Below are positions 33,122 to 44,573 of a stretch of 64,000 bases of DNA, one piece after another. The stretch lies in the NCBI RefSeq assembly GCF_945915435.1, contig NZ_CAMEFG010000001.1, positions 62,001-126,000 of the forward strand, in the 5' to 3' direction. The notes under the pieces are model-generated. The model made no database searches and was not told where the DNA came from. It saw only the letters and a program-made list of their open reading frames with translations. The first letter of the stretch is position 1, and the number at the start of each line of letters is the position of its first letter. This stretch comes from an uncultured Paracoccus sp. (lineage in GTDB: Bacteria; Pseudomonadota; Alphaproteobacteria; Rhodobacterales; Rhodobacteraceae). The position numbers and the translations under genes are program-made.

Positions 33122-33924
33122 AAAAGGCCCCCGGATTCGCGCGCGCCCGTGCGGGCCACGCCCCGGCGACGGTAATATTCGGCAAGTGTCAGCATCAGGA
33201 TCGAGAACAGCACCAGCACCGTCCCCAGCGCCATGATCATCGGGATCTGCGCGGGAAAGCGTAGCTGGCTGAAGATATAGGTCGGCAGCGTCACCTCGTT
33301 CCCCGCAAGGAAGAAGGCGATGATGAATTCGTCCAGGCTGATCGTGAAGCTCATCAGCAGCGAGGACACGATCCCCGGCATGACCAGCGGCAGGATGACC
33401 AGGCGGAACGCGCTCAGCCGGGTTTCGCCGAGGTCGTAGGCGGCCTCTTCCAGCGAGCGGTCCAGCGCATTGAAGGCGGTCGTCAGGATCAGCGTCGCAT
33501 AGGGCATGCAGATCAGCGTATGGCCCAGGATGACCGTCAGCAGCGAAAGCCGGATGCCGATGGACAGCAGCACGACCAGCAGGGACATGGCCACGATGAT
33601 CTCGGGCAGGACGATGGGCAGGATGATCAGCCCCGAGATCGCCCCCTTGCCCGGAAAGCGGAACCGCGTCACCGCCCGCGCGGCGAATATCCCCAGGCAG
33701 GTCGCCAGGACCGAAGCGCTGACCGCGATCGTCAGCGAATTCGCGATCGCCCGGCGCAGGGTCGCATTGCCCGCCATCTGGGCGAACCATTCGGTGGTGA
33801 AGCCCTTCAGCGGAAAGGCGATGACCGTGCCCGAATTGAAGGCAAAGACCGGCAGAAGCAGGATCGGCGCGTAGATAAACAGAAGGTAAAGGATCGAATA
33901 GATCCGCAGGCCCCGCCCCTTCAT
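33118..33924 (-). CDS. ABC transporter permease (PotC-like)
   Basis: A 268-residue inner-membrane permease with about six hydrophobic helices. The cytoplasmic coupling motif E-E-A-A-Y-D-L-G-E-x-x-L-S-A-F contacts the ATPase. It overlaps the other permease by 4 bases (ATGA) upstream and the ATPase gene by 4 bases downstream, so all three are one translation-coupled unit. The PotC type is taken from length and order; the transported solute is inferred to be a polyamine. Confidence 0.85.
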   Translation of the reverse strand: MKGRGLRIYSILYLLFIYAPILLLPVFAFNSGTVIAFPLKGFTTEWFAQMAGNATLRRAIANSLTIAVSASVLATCLGIFAARAVTRFRFPGKGAISGLIILPIVLPEIIVAMSLLVVLLSIGIRLSLLTVILGHTLICMPYATLILTTAFNALDRSLEEAAYDLGETRLSAFRLVILPLVMPGIVSSLLMSFTISLDEFIIAFFLAGNEVTLPTYIFSQLRFPAQIPMIMALGTVLVLFSILMLTLAEYYRRRGVARTGARESGGLL

Positions 33925-34787
33925 CGCTGCACCTTCAGGAAACGCCGGTTGACGAGGACGAAGGCAAGGCTGAGGACCGCCACGACCAGCATCGCGGTCA
34001 CGGCCATCGCCGCGCCAAGCGGGCGGTTGTCCAGCGCCAGCATCTGGACCTGGATCATGTTGGCGACCATCGGAATCTTGCCGCCGCCGATCAGTTCGGG
34101 CGTGACGTAATCGCCGATGGTGGGGATGAATACGATCAGCGAGGCCGCGACCACCCCCGGCATCGCCAGCGGCAGGGTGACGCGCCAGAAGGTCATCAGG
34201 CGATTTTCGCCCAGATCCCGCCCCGCCTCCAGCAGCGGACGGTCGATCTTTTCCAGCGCCACGAAGATCGGCAGGATCGCGAAGGGCGCATAGGCATGGG
34301 CCAGCGTGATCACCATCGAATTGACGTTATAGAGGATGAATGTCAGCGGTTCGTCAATGATTCCAATCGACAGCAGGCCAGAGTTGATGACCCCGTTATA
34401 GCCCAGGATCACCTTCCACAGGAAAACGCGGATCAGGTAGCTGGTCCAGAAGGGGATGGTGATCAGAAACAGCCACAGTGCCTTGCGTTCGGGGGCCACG
34501 ACGAAGGACAGGAAATAGGCCACCGGAAAGGCCAGCACGACCGTGACCAGCGTGACCATCGCCGCGACCCCCAGCGAGCGCAGCATGATCCGGCGAAAGA
34601 TCGGATCGCCCCAGACCTGAACATAGTTTTCCAGCGTGAATTCGCGAATCACCGTCAGATAGCCGTCCTTGAGAAAGGAATAGGCCAGGATCGTGAACAG
34701 CGGCGCGGCAAGCACCAGCACCGAATACAGCAAGGGCGGCGTGATCAGGGTCAGGCCCTGCGCTGTCTCTGACCTGTTTCCTGCCAT
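33921..34787 (-). CDS. ABC transporter permease (PotB-like)
   Basis: A 288-residue inner-membrane permease with about six helices and the coupling motif L-E-A-G-R-D-L-G-E-N-R-L-M-T-F. It is the first gene of the three-gene transporter unit. The ATG at 34787 has AGGGGA close upstream; an in-frame ATG further out at 34835 is less likely. No periplasmic binding protein gene flanks the unit: upstream is nrdF and downstream the small secreted protein. Confidence 0.85.
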   Translation of the reverse strand: MAGNRSETAQGLTLITPPLLYSVLVLAAPLFTILAYSFLKDGYLTVIREFTLENYVQVWGDPIFRRIMLRSLGVAAMVTLVTVVLAFPVAYFLSFVVAPERKALWLFLITIPFWTSYLIRVFLWKVILGYNGVINSGLLSIGIIDEPLTFILYNVNSMVITLAHAYAPFAILPIFVALEKIDRPLLEAGRDLGENRLMTFWRVTLPLAMPGVVAASLIVFIPTIGDYVTPELIGGGKIPMVANMIQVQMLALDNRPLGAAMAVTAMLVVAVLSLAFVLVNRRFLKVQR

Positions 34788-34887
34788 GAATCCCCTATCC
34801 ACCCGGATCCCTTGTCCCGTCGATGATTCCCACAAACCGGCCTAAAGGAAAAGTATTTTCATTTCGTGAATATCCCCCGCCCACCGG

Positions 34888-34941
34888 CGAAAAAGGCGCG
34901 CGCCCCGAAAAAGGGGCCGCGCGCCTGCCGTCATGAAAATC
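34888..34941 (-). ncRNA. Candidate short transcript between two terminators
   Basis: On the minus strand an extended -10-like sequence (TGC-TATAGT, 34948-34955) sits about 7 bases before 34941, and a strong terminator ends near 34890. The interval between this and the nrdF terminator holds no open reading frame of note. The predicted RNA would be about 50-60 bases and mostly terminator hairpin. The -35 region is poor (TTAACC at 21-base spacing). It could instead be an attenuated leader of the permease operon 100 bases further on. Confidence 0.25.
34890..34926 (-). terminator. Rho-independent terminator upstream of the permease operon
   Basis: AGGCGCGCG pairs with CGCGCGCCT and CCCC with GGGG (one bulge) around an AAAAA-containing loop. 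Read on the minus strand TTTT follows. It is a second terminator after the nrdF one and before the PotB-like gene. Confidence 0.7.
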
Positions 34942-35030
34942 GCTGCGACTATAGCACGATCCTGACCGGGGAAAGGTTAAGATTTGGTGTCATCCTGCAC
35001 GATACGGGCCTTTTTCATCACCCCGGCACG

Positions 35031-35062
35031 AAAACGCCCGGCGCAAAAGGCGGCGCCGGGCG
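35031..35062 (-). terminator. Rho-independent terminator of nrdHIEF
   Basis: A perfect 10-base stem (CGCCCGGCGC with GCGCCGGGCG) and an 8-base loop, followed on the minus strand by TTTT. It lies 22 bases after the nrdF stop. Confidence 0.85.
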
Positions 35063-35083
35063 GTTCCGTGCAAGCCGAAGGGA

Positions 35084-38180
<3,097 letters not shown>

Positions 38181-38199
<19 letters not shown>

Positions 38200-38597
38200 T
38201 CTGTCCCCCAGAAATCAGCAAGCCCCGCGCGCACGCGGTCAATATCGGTTTCGGTTCCGGCCAGTTCGAATTTATACAGAACCGGGACGGCACATTTTTC
38301 GGAAATGACGCGGGCCGAAAGCCCGAACATCGCGCCAAAGTTGCGGTTGCCCGTGCCGATGACCCCGCGCAGCAAGCCGCGCCGCGCGGGATCGTTCAGA
38401 AAGCGGATGACGGATTTGGGCACGGCACCGCGTCCCTGCCCGTCGGCATAGGTCGGGCAGATCAGGGCGTAGGGGCGGACGGGCGACGGCATGGGACCGT
38501 CCGCGCGCATCGGCAGGCGCATCGCGGGCAACCCCAGCCGCGCGACGAAACGCGCGGTGTTGCCCGTCGCGGACGAGAAATAGATGAGATCGCCCAA
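38181..38597 (-). CDS. nrdI: Flavodoxin-like NrdI, Mn-cofactor maturation
   Basis: A 138-residue flavodoxin-fold protein that supplies oxidant for assembly of the Mn2-tyrosyl radical in NrdF. The N-terminal Y-F-S-S-A-T-G-N-T phosphate loop and the later G-T-G-N-R-N-F-G flavin loop are clear. Its stop lies within nrdE (19-base overlap) and its start is 16 bases after nrdH. Confidence 0.95.
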
Positions 38598-38613
38598 GAC
38601 ACCCTCCGCCAGA

Positions 38614-38835
38614 TCAGGCCAGCGATCCGATCAGGTCGGGACGGAAGCCGGCCCAATGGTTTTCGCCGGCGATCACGACCGGAGCCTGACGATACCCCAG
38701 TTGCGTGACGATTTCCATCGCCGCATCGTCCTGCGTCAGGTCGATCACATCATAGTTCAGGCCACGGGCATCCAGCGCGCGGGTGGTCGCGGTGCATTGA
38801 ACGCAGGCGGGCTTGGAATACACGGTGATGGTCAT
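38614..38835 (-). CDS. nrdH: Glutaredoxin-like NrdH
   Basis: A 73-residue thioredoxin-reducible electron donor to NrdE. The redox motif C-V-Q-C is at residues 11-14 and the NrdH-specific end motif A-G-F-R-P-D is near the C-terminus. The ATG at 38835 has AAGGGGA 7 bases upstream. It is the first gene of nrdHIEF. Confidence 0.95.
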   Translation of the reverse strand: MTITVYSKPACVQCTATTRALDARGLNYDVIDLTQDDAAMEIVTQLGYRQAPVVIAGENHWAGFRPDLIGSLA

Positions 38836-39125
38836 GGCGTCCCCTTCGGATATCTTTATTCTCATATGGAAGGCGACCGCGCTGGCGGACCGGCACCTTC
38901 CGGGCCTTGCCTGCTTGCGCTTGTCGGGCCGCCTGCCCGTGACGGTTGTTCGCAGCCCCGGCGATCCGGTCCAAGGCGTGGCCTGCCCGCCCTTCCCCAT
39001 CGCATCCCGTCGGGGCGGGATTGCCGGGGAAACGGACTTGCCCCCTGCATTCCAGCAAAAGGCCGCGCGGACCCTTCAGGCCCGCCCCACGTTCATTTCG
39101 ACGACCGAGTCGTAAACACCGAAGC
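38836..39125 (-). other. Long GC-rich untranslated leader of nrdHIEF
   Basis: About 290 bases separate the predicted transcription start from nrdH and hold no convincing gene. A structured element is visible at 38993-39031: an inner 6-base stem (ATCCCG/CGGGAT) and an outer stem (TTCCCC/GGGGAA) are separated by a small internal loop. A smaller hairpin (ACGAC/GTCGT) lies near the 5' end. I looked for the conserved blocks of a cobalamin riboswitch and could not match them. The leader could be a regulatory RNA of another kind or simply spacer. Confidence 0.4.
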
Positions 39126-39126
39126 T

Positions 39127-39172
39127 ACACCATATAGATGGCACATCCTCAGTTTCTGTCAATATCTAGTAG
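39127..39172 (-). promoter_or_regulatory. nrdHIEF promoter with paired NrdR boxes
   Basis: Two 16-base imperfect palindromes start 30 bases apart (39127-39142 and 39157-39172). Each matches the NrdR consensus ACACWATATATWGTGT at about 10 positions. On the minus strand the distal box contains a perfect TTGACA -35 (39157-39162) and the proximal box covers the -10 region. That is the expected layout for repression by NrdR at high dATP. Confidence 0.7.
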
Positions 39173-39210
39173 CAGCAACAGTTGGGGATAATCCGGGGGA
39201 TAAGTTGCGA

Positions 39211-40050
39211 TCAACCTTTTCCCGCGCCCTTTCCGCCCTGCGGCGCCTGGTCGAAGGACAGTTCGCGCGCCGCCTGCGCGACCTCTTGCCCCACCGCCGC
39301 CAGCCGGTCGTCGGTCATCCGGTGCAACGGACCCGAGACCGAGATCCCCGCGACCGCCTCGCCGAAAAGATCGAAGACAGGCGCAGCGATGCACCGCATC
39401 CCTAACGCCCTTTCTTCGTCGTCCAGCGAATAGCCGCGCGCGCGGACAAGGGCCAGGTCCTCGATCAGCGCCTGGGGGTCGGTGATGGTGCGCGGGGTGA
39501 AGCGCGTCAGTTCCCGGTCGCGCAGGAAATCGCGCAGGGTCCTTTCCGGCGCATGGGCCAGAAGCGCCTTGCCGATGCCCGAGGAATGCAGCGCCGAGCG
39601 CGTCCCCGGCGGAAAGAAGGCGCGAATCGTCTCATGCGTCTCGACCTGGCCGATGAACAGCACCGCGTCGCCGTTGACGATTCCCAGGTTCGCCGTCTCG
39701 CCCGTCGCGGCCATCAGGCGGCGCAGCACCGGCCAGGACCTGTCGATCAGCCCCGAGCGCCGCATGAAGGCCGAGCCGTGGCGGAACGCGGTCGGCCCGA
39801 CATGCCAGGTCTGGCTGACCGGATCGGTCTCGATCACGCCGCGCGCCGCCATCGTCGAAAGCAGCCGATGCACGGTCGAGGGCGCAAGCTCCATCCGCTC
39901 GGCCACCTCGCTCAGCGTCAGCCCCGAGGCCCCCGCCAGCAGGTCCAGGATATCCAGCGCCCGGTCCAGCGTGCGCACGCCCGCGCGATCCTCGCCCGAA
40001 CCCCTGGGGCGGCCCCTCTTGCGGGGAATCACCCTGTTTTCATCGCTCAT
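39211..40050 (-). CDS. bhcR: IclR-family regulator of the beta-hydroxyaspartate cycle
   Basis: A 279-residue IclR-type regulator. The N-terminal winged helix is at about residues 27-85 (L-D-I-L-D-L-L-A, then S-T-V-H-R-L-L-S-T-M), and the C-terminal effector domain includes the family pattern G-Y-S-L-D-D-E-E. It sits divergently from bhcABCD, the published arrangement in Paracoccus denitrificans, where BhcR senses glyoxylate. The ATG at 40050 is chosen because it gives the normal length; an upstream in-frame start is possible. It ends just beside the nrdHIEF promoter. Confidence 0.9.
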   Translation of the reverse strand: MSDENRVIPRKRGRPRGSGEDRAGVRTLDRALDILDLLAGASGLTLSEVAERMELAPSTVHRLLSTMAARGVIETDPVSQTWHVGPTAFRHGSAFMRRSGLIDRSWPVLRRLMAATGETANLGIVNGDAVLFIGQVETHETIRAFFPPGTRSALHSSGIGKALLAHAPERTLRDFLRDRELTRFTPRTITDPQALIEDLALVRARGYSLDDEERALGMRCIAAPVFDLFGEAVAGISVSGPLHRMTDDRLAAVGQEVAQAARELSFDQAPQGGKGAGKG

Positions 40051-40153
40051 TTGAATCAGTCCCCTATCGGTGTTGAAAAGCATCCGCCCGGTGCGGAAAA
40101 GAGCATTCACCTGATTTTATTCGTTTTTCCCTATTTTTCCACCAGAAAGAAAT

Positions 40154-40196
40154 ATTTTTCAGAAAAATTGCGCGAATCCCCGGCCAAGCCTATGAT
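40154..40196 (+). promoter_or_regulatory. bhcA promoter with overlapping palindrome
   Basis: TTGCGC (40168-40173), a 17-base spacer and TATGAT (40191-40196) form a good sigma-70-type promoter. The predicted start is about 20 bases before the bhcA ATG. A near-perfect palindrome ATTTTTC-A-GAAAAAT-type (40154-40168) abuts the -35 and is a candidate BhcR operator. Confidence 0.55.
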
Positions 40197-40221
40197 TGCA
40201 GGCAAGAGAGAAGGATATGCC

Positions 40222-41409
40222 ATGATCAGCCAGAACCCTGTCTTCATTCCCGGCCCCACCAACATGCCCGAAGCGATGCGCCGGGCGGTGGACATTCCCA
40301 CCATCGACCACCGCAGCCCGGAATTCGGGCGCGTCCTGCACCCCGCGCTGGAAGGCGTGAAAAAGGTCCTGAAAACGACGCAGGCGCAGGTTTTCGTCTT
40401 TCCCTCGACCGGGACGGGCGGGTGGGAAACCGCCATCACCAACACGCTTTCGCCCGGCGACAAGGTGCTTGCCGCAAGGAACGGCATGTTCAGCCACCGC
40501 TGGATCGACATGTGCCAGCGCCACGGGCTGGACGTGACCGTCGTGCAAACCCCCTGGGGCGAAGGCATCCCCGCCGATCGGTTCGAGGAAATCCTGACCG
40601 CCGACAAGGGCCACGAGATCCGCGTCGTCCTGGCGACCCATAACGAAACCGCGACCGGCGTGCGCAGCGACATCGCCGCGGTCCGCCGCGCGCTGGACAA
40701 TGCCGGCCACCCGGCGCTGCTGCTGGTCGATGGCGTCAGCTCGATCGGGTCGATGGATTTCCGCATGGACGAATGGGGCGTCGACGTCGCCGTGACCGGC
40801 AGCCAGAAGGGCTTCATGCTGCCGCCGGGCCTTGCGATCACCGCCTTTTCGCCCAAGGCGATGGAAGCGGTCGAAAGCGCGCGCCTGCCCCGCACCTTCT
40901 TCGACATCCGCGACATGGCGACGGGCTATGCCAAGAACGGCTATCCCTATACGCCGCCAGTCGGCCTGATCAACGGGCTGAACGAAAGCTGCAAGCTGCT
41001 GCTGGCCGAAGGGCTGGACAACGTCTTTGCCCGTCACCACCGCATCGCCAGCGGCGTGCGCGCGGCCGTCGACGCCTGGGGGATGCAGCTTTGCGCGCAG
41101 CGCCCGGAACTCTATTCCGAAACCGTCAGCGCCATCCTGGTTCCCGAAGGCTTCGATGCGAACCTTGTCGTCAGCCATGCGATGGACAAATATCAGGTTG
41201 CCTTCGGCACCGGGCTTGGCGATGTTGCGGGCAAGGTCTGGCGGATCGGCCATCTGGGCAGCCTGACCGACGCAATGGCGCTGCTGGCGCTTTCGGTGGC
41301 CGAGATGGTCATGGTCGATCTGGGCCTGCCGGTCAAGCTGGGCCAGGGCGTGGCGGCGGCACAGGAAAGCTATCGCCTCAGCGCCGCACCCGTGCAGAAG
41401 GCGGCCTGA
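40222..41409 (+). CDS. bhcA: L-aspartate--glyoxylate aminotransferase
   Basis: A 395-residue class V PLP aminotransferase. In the beta-hydroxyaspartate cycle it makes glycine from glyoxylate using aspartate as amino donor, with oxaloacetate as the other product. The PLP lysine is K196 in G-S-Q-K-G-F, and the N-terminal F-I-P-G-P-T-N-M and F-P-S-T-G-T-G-G loops are typical of the serine-glyoxylate transaminase group. It has a purine-rich ribosome-binding site and leads an operon whose next gene follows 2 bases later. The assignment rests on the complete bhcABCD order. Confidence 0.92.
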   Translation: MISQNPVFIPGPTNMPEAMRRAVDIPTIDHRSPEFGRVLHPALEGVKKVLKTTQAQVFVFPSTGTGGWETAITNTLSPGDKVLAARNGMFSHRWIDMCQRHGLDVTVVQTPWGEGIPADRFEEILTADKGHEIRVVLATHNETATGVRSDIAAVRRALDNAGHPALLLVDGVSSIGSMDFRMDEWGVDVAVTGSQKGFMLPPGLAITAFSPKAMEAVESARLPRTFFDIRDMATGYAKNGYPYTPPVGLINGLNESCKLLLAEGLDNVFARHHRIASGVRAAVDAWGMQLCAQRPELYSETVSAILVPEGFDANLVVSHAMDKYQVAFGTGLGDVAGKVWRIGHLGSLTDAMALLALSVAEMVMVDLGLPVKLGQGVAAAQESYRLSAAPVQKAA

Positions 41410-41411
41410 AC

Positions 41412-42371
41412 ATGCCCGAGGAAATGTATATCCCGACCTATGACGACATGCTTGCCGCGCATGAGCGGATCAAGCCGCATATCCGGCGCACGCCGGTGCG
41501 GGTCTCGGATTACCTGAACGAACTGACGGGCGCGCAGCTTTTCTTCAAATGCGAGAACTTCCAGGAGCCGGGGGCCTTCAAGGTCCGCGGCGCCGCCAAT
41601 GCGGTCTTCGGGCTGGACGAGGCGCAGGCGGCCAAGGGCGTCGCGACGCATTCCAGCGGCAACCATGCGTCCTGCCTGTCCTACGCGGCAATGCTGCGGG
41701 GCATCCCCTGCAACGTGGTCATGCCCCGCACCGCACCGCAGGCCAAGAAGGACACGGTGCGCCGCTATGGCGGGGTGATCACGGAATGCGAGCCTTCGAC
41801 CTCTTCGCGCGAGGAAACCTTTGCCAGGGTGCAGGCGGAAACCGGGGGCGATTTCGTCCACCCCTACAACGACCCGCGCGTGATCGCGGGCCAGGGCACA
41901 TGTTCCAGGGAACTGGTCGAGCAGGTGGACGGCCTTGACTTCGTGGTCGCGCCGATCGGCGGCGGCGGCATGATCTCGGGCACCTGCCTGACGCTGTCGA
42001 CGCTGGCGCCGGAAACCAAGGTGATCGCCGCTGAACCCGAACAGGCCGACGACGCCTATCGCAGCTTCAAGGCCGGTCACATCATCGCCGACGACGCGCC
42101 CAAGACCATCGCCGACGGGCTGCTGGTGCCGCTCAAGGACCTGACCTGGCATTTCGTCAAGAACCACGTCCATGAGATCTACACCGCCTCGGACGCGGAA
42201 ATCGTGGATGCGATGAAACTGATCTGGAAACACCTGCGCGTGGTGATGGAACCGTCCAGCGCCGTGCCCCTGGCCACGATCCTGAAGAATCCCGACGCTT
42301 TTTCCGGCCAGCGCGTCGGCATCATCATCACCGGCGGCAATGTCGACCTGGACAAGCTGCCCTGGAATTGA
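41412..42371 (+). CDS. bhcB: beta-Hydroxyaspartate dehydratase
   Basis: A 319-residue PLP enzyme of the threonine dehydratase/serine racemase fold (tryptophan synthase beta superfamily). In the BHA cycle it removes water from (2R,3S)-beta-hydroxyaspartate to give iminosuccinate. The Schiff-base lysine is K57 in G-A-F-K-V-R-G-A, S-S-G-N-H-A binds the carboxylate, and G-G-G-G-M holds the phosphate. Without the operon it would be called serine/threonine dehydratase. It starts 2 bases after bhcA and ends 10 bases before bhcC. Confidence 0.92.
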   Translation: MPEEMYIPTYDDMLAAHERIKPHIRRTPVRVSDYLNELTGAQLFFKCENFQEPGAFKVRGAANAVFGLDEAQAAKGVATHSSGNHASCLSYAAMLRGIPCNVVMPRTAPQAKKDTVRRYGGVITECEPSTSSREETFARVQAETGGDFVHPYNDPRVIAGQGTCSRELVEQVDGLDFVVAPIGGGGMISGTCLTLSTLAPETKVIAAEPEQADDAYRSFKAGHIIADDAPKTIADGLLVPLKDLTWHFVKNHVHEIYTASDAEIVDAMKLIWKHLRVVMEPSSAVPLATILKNPDAFSGQRVGIIITGGNVDLDKLPWN

Positions 42372-42381
42372 GGAGTATCCC

Positions 42382-43548
42382 ATGAACGCGAAAACGGATC
42401 TTTCCGGCTACGAAGTCGGCTTCGACATTCCCGCCCTGCCCGGCATGGACGAGGCGGATATCCAGACGCCTTGCCTGATCCTCGACCTTGACGCGCTGGA
42501 GCGCAACGTCAAGAAGATGGGCGATTACGCCAAGGCGCATGGCATGGCCCACCGCGCCCACGGCAAGATGCACAAGTCGGTCGACGTGCTGAAATTGCAG
42601 ATGGAACTGGGCGGCGCCATCGGCGTCTGCTGCCAGAAGGTCAGCGAGGCCGAGGTCTTTGCCCGTGCCGGCATCAAGGACATCCTGGTCAGCAACCAGG
42701 TCCGCGACCCGGCCAAGATCGACCGGCTGGCACGGATGCCCAAGGTCAGCGGCGGGCGGGTGATCGTCTGCGTCGATGATGTGGCCAACGTGGCCGACCT
42801 GTCGGCGGCGGCGGTAAAGCACGGCACCACCCTCGAGTGTTTCGTGGAAATCGACTGCGGCGCGGGCCGCTGCGGCGTCAAGACCACGCCGGAAGTGGTC
42901 GAGATCGCCAAGGCCATCGACACAGCCGAGGGGCTGAAGTTCACCGGCATCCAGGCCTATCAGGGCGCGATGCAGCACATGGACAGCTACGGCGACCGCA
43001 AGGCCAAGCTGGATGCCGCCATCGCGCAGGTCAGCGACGCGGTCGAAGCGCTGAAAGCCATCGGGCTGGAACCGGAAATCGTCTCGGGCGGCGGCACGGG
43101 CAGCTATTACTTTGAAAGCAATTCGGGCGTTTACAACGAATTGCAATGCGGCAGCTACGCCTTCATGGACGCCGATTACGGGCGCATCCTGGACAAGGAC
43201 GGCAAGCGGATCGACCAGGGCGAATGGGAAAACGCGCTGTTCATCCTGACCAGCGTCATGTCCCATGCCAAGCCGCATCTGGCGATCGTGGACGCAGGGC
43301 TGAAGGCGCAGTCGGTCGATAGCGGATTGCCCTTCATCTATGGCCGCGATGATGTGAAATACATCAAGTGCAGCGATGAACACGGCGTGGTCGAGGACCC
43401 CGAGGGCGTGCTGAAGATCAACGAAAAGCTGAAGCTGGTGACCGGCCATTGCGACCCCACCTGCAACGTCCATGACTGGTATGTCGGCGTGCGCGGCGGC
43501 AAGGTCGAAACCGTCTGGCCGGTGTCCGCCCGCGGAAAGGCCTACTGA
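42382..43548 (+). CDS. bhcC: beta-Hydroxyaspartate aldolase
   Basis: A 388-residue PLP enzyme of the D-threonine aldolase/alanine racemase fold III type. It condenses glycine and glyoxylate into beta-hydroxyaspartate, the carbon-carbon bond-forming step of the cycle. The PLP lysine is K62 in A-H-G-K-M-H-K, and the C-terminal H-C-D-P-T-C-N region carries the H and D metal-ligand positions known from D-threonine aldolase. AGGAG precedes the ATG. The stop shares one base with the bhcD start. Confidence 0.92.
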   Translation: MNAKTDLSGYEVGFDIPALPGMDEADIQTPCLILDLDALERNVKKMGDYAKAHGMAHRAHGKMHKSVDVLKLQMELGGAIGVCCQKVSEAEVFARAGIKDILVSNQVRDPAKIDRLARMPKVSGGRVIVCVDDVANVADLSAAAVKHGTTLECFVEIDCGAGRCGVKTTPEVVEIAKAIDTAEGLKFTGIQAYQGAMQHMDSYGDRKAKLDAAIAQVSDAVEALKAIGLEPEIVSGGGTGSYYFESNSGVYNELQCGSYAFMDADYGRILDKDGKRIDQGEWENALFILTSVMSHAKPHLAIVDAGLKAQSVDSGLPFIYGRDDVKYIKCSDEHGVVEDPEGVLKINEKLKLVTGHCDPTCNVHDWYVGVRGGKVETVWPVSARGKAY

Positions 43549-44510
43549 TGTGGGTCGTTCCTGAAAGCGAAATCGCGGGGCTGATGACCCCGCAAGCCGC
43601 CTTCGACGCGGTGGAATCGGTCTTTGCCGCAATGGCACGCGATCAGGCCTACAACTTCCCCGTGGTGCGCGAGGCCATCGGCCACGAAGACGCGCTTTAC
43701 GGCTTCAAGGGCGGGTTCGACGCCAGCGCGCCGACCCTTGGCCTGAAGGCGGGGGGCTATTGGCCCAACAACCAGAAACACGGGCTGATCAACCACCAGT
43801 CCACCGTGTTCCTGTTCGACGCCGACACGGGCCGGGTCGAGGCGGCGGTGGGCGGCAACCTGCTGACCGCGCTGCGCACGGCGGCGGCCTCGGCGGTCTC
43901 GATCAAGCACCTGGCGCCCAAGGGCGCCAAGGTTCTGGGCATGATCGGCGCGGGCCATCAATCGGCCTTCCAGATGCGCGCAGCGGCGGCTGTTCACCAG
44001 TTCGACCGCGTCATCGGCTGGAACCCCCACCCCGAGATGCTGACCCGCCTGGCCGATACCGCCGCCGATCTGGGCCTGCCCTTCGAGGCCGTCGAACTGG
44101 AGCAACTGGGCGCGGATGCGGATGTCATCATCTCGATCACCTCGTCCTTCGCGCCGATGCTGTTGGACGGGCATGTGAAAGGCCCGACCCATATCGCCGC
44201 GATGGGCACCGACACCAAGGGCAAGCAGGAACTCGATCCTGCGCTGGTCGAGCGCGCCCGCATCTTTACCGATGAGATCGCGCAATCCACCACCATCGGC
44301 GAGGCACAGCACGCCATCGCCGCCGGCCTGATCGGCGAAGGCGACATCACCCCCCTTGGCGCGGTCATCACCGGCCAGCACGAGGGCCGGGGCAATGCCG
44401 AAGTCACCATCTTCGACGGCACCGGCGTCGGGTTGCAAGACCTTGCCGTCGCGGCAAAGGTGCTGGAAATCGCCAAGGAAAAAGGCATCGCGACCAAGGT
44501 CGAGATCTGA
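43548..44510 (+). CDS. bhcD: Iminosuccinate reductase
   Basis: A 320-residue NAD(P)-dependent enzyme of the ornithine cyclodeaminase/mu-crystallin family. It reduces iminosuccinate to L-aspartate and so closes the BHA cycle. The dinucleotide-binding loop is M-I-G-A-G-H-Q-S. The substrate-binding K in G-L-K-A-G-G-Y and the late D-G-T-G-V-G-L-Q-D segment fit the family. It is the last gene before a long terminator. Confidence 0.92.
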   Translation: MWVVPESEIAGLMTPQAAFDAVESVFAAMARDQAYNFPVVREAIGHEDALYGFKGGFDASAPTLGLKAGGYWPNNQKHGLINHQSTVFLFDADTGRVEAAVGGNLLTALRTAAASAVSIKHLAPKGAKVLGMIGAGHQSAFQMRAAAAVHQFDRVIGWNPHPEMLTRLADTAADLGLPFEAVELEQLGADADVIISITSSFAPMLLDGHVKGPTHIAAMGTDTKGKQELDPALVERARIFTDEIAQSTTIGEAQHAIAAGLIGEGDITPLGAVITGQHEGRGNAEVTIFDGTGVGLQDLAVAAKVLEIAKEKGIATKVEI

Positions 44511-44535
44511 CACGCCGCAACTGCGAAACGGCTTC

Positions 44536-44573
44536 CGGCCCGGCCCTGGCATATGCCAAGGCCGGGCCGTTTC
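44536..44573 (+). terminator. Terminator of the bhc operon
   Basis: CGGCCCGGCC pairs with GGCCGGGCCG, extended inward by TGGCA/TGCCA around a short loop, followed by TTT. It lies 26 bases after the bhcD stop. Confidence 0.85.

Noticed and set aside
38836..39125. Cobalamin riboswitch before nrdH
   Set aside because: The conserved blocks of the core and the B12 box were not found by eye. A covariance-model search would decide.
41412..42371. Plain threonine dehydratase or serine racemase
   Set aside because: The fold matches, but the intact bhcRABCD order makes beta-hydroxyaspartate dehydratase the better call.
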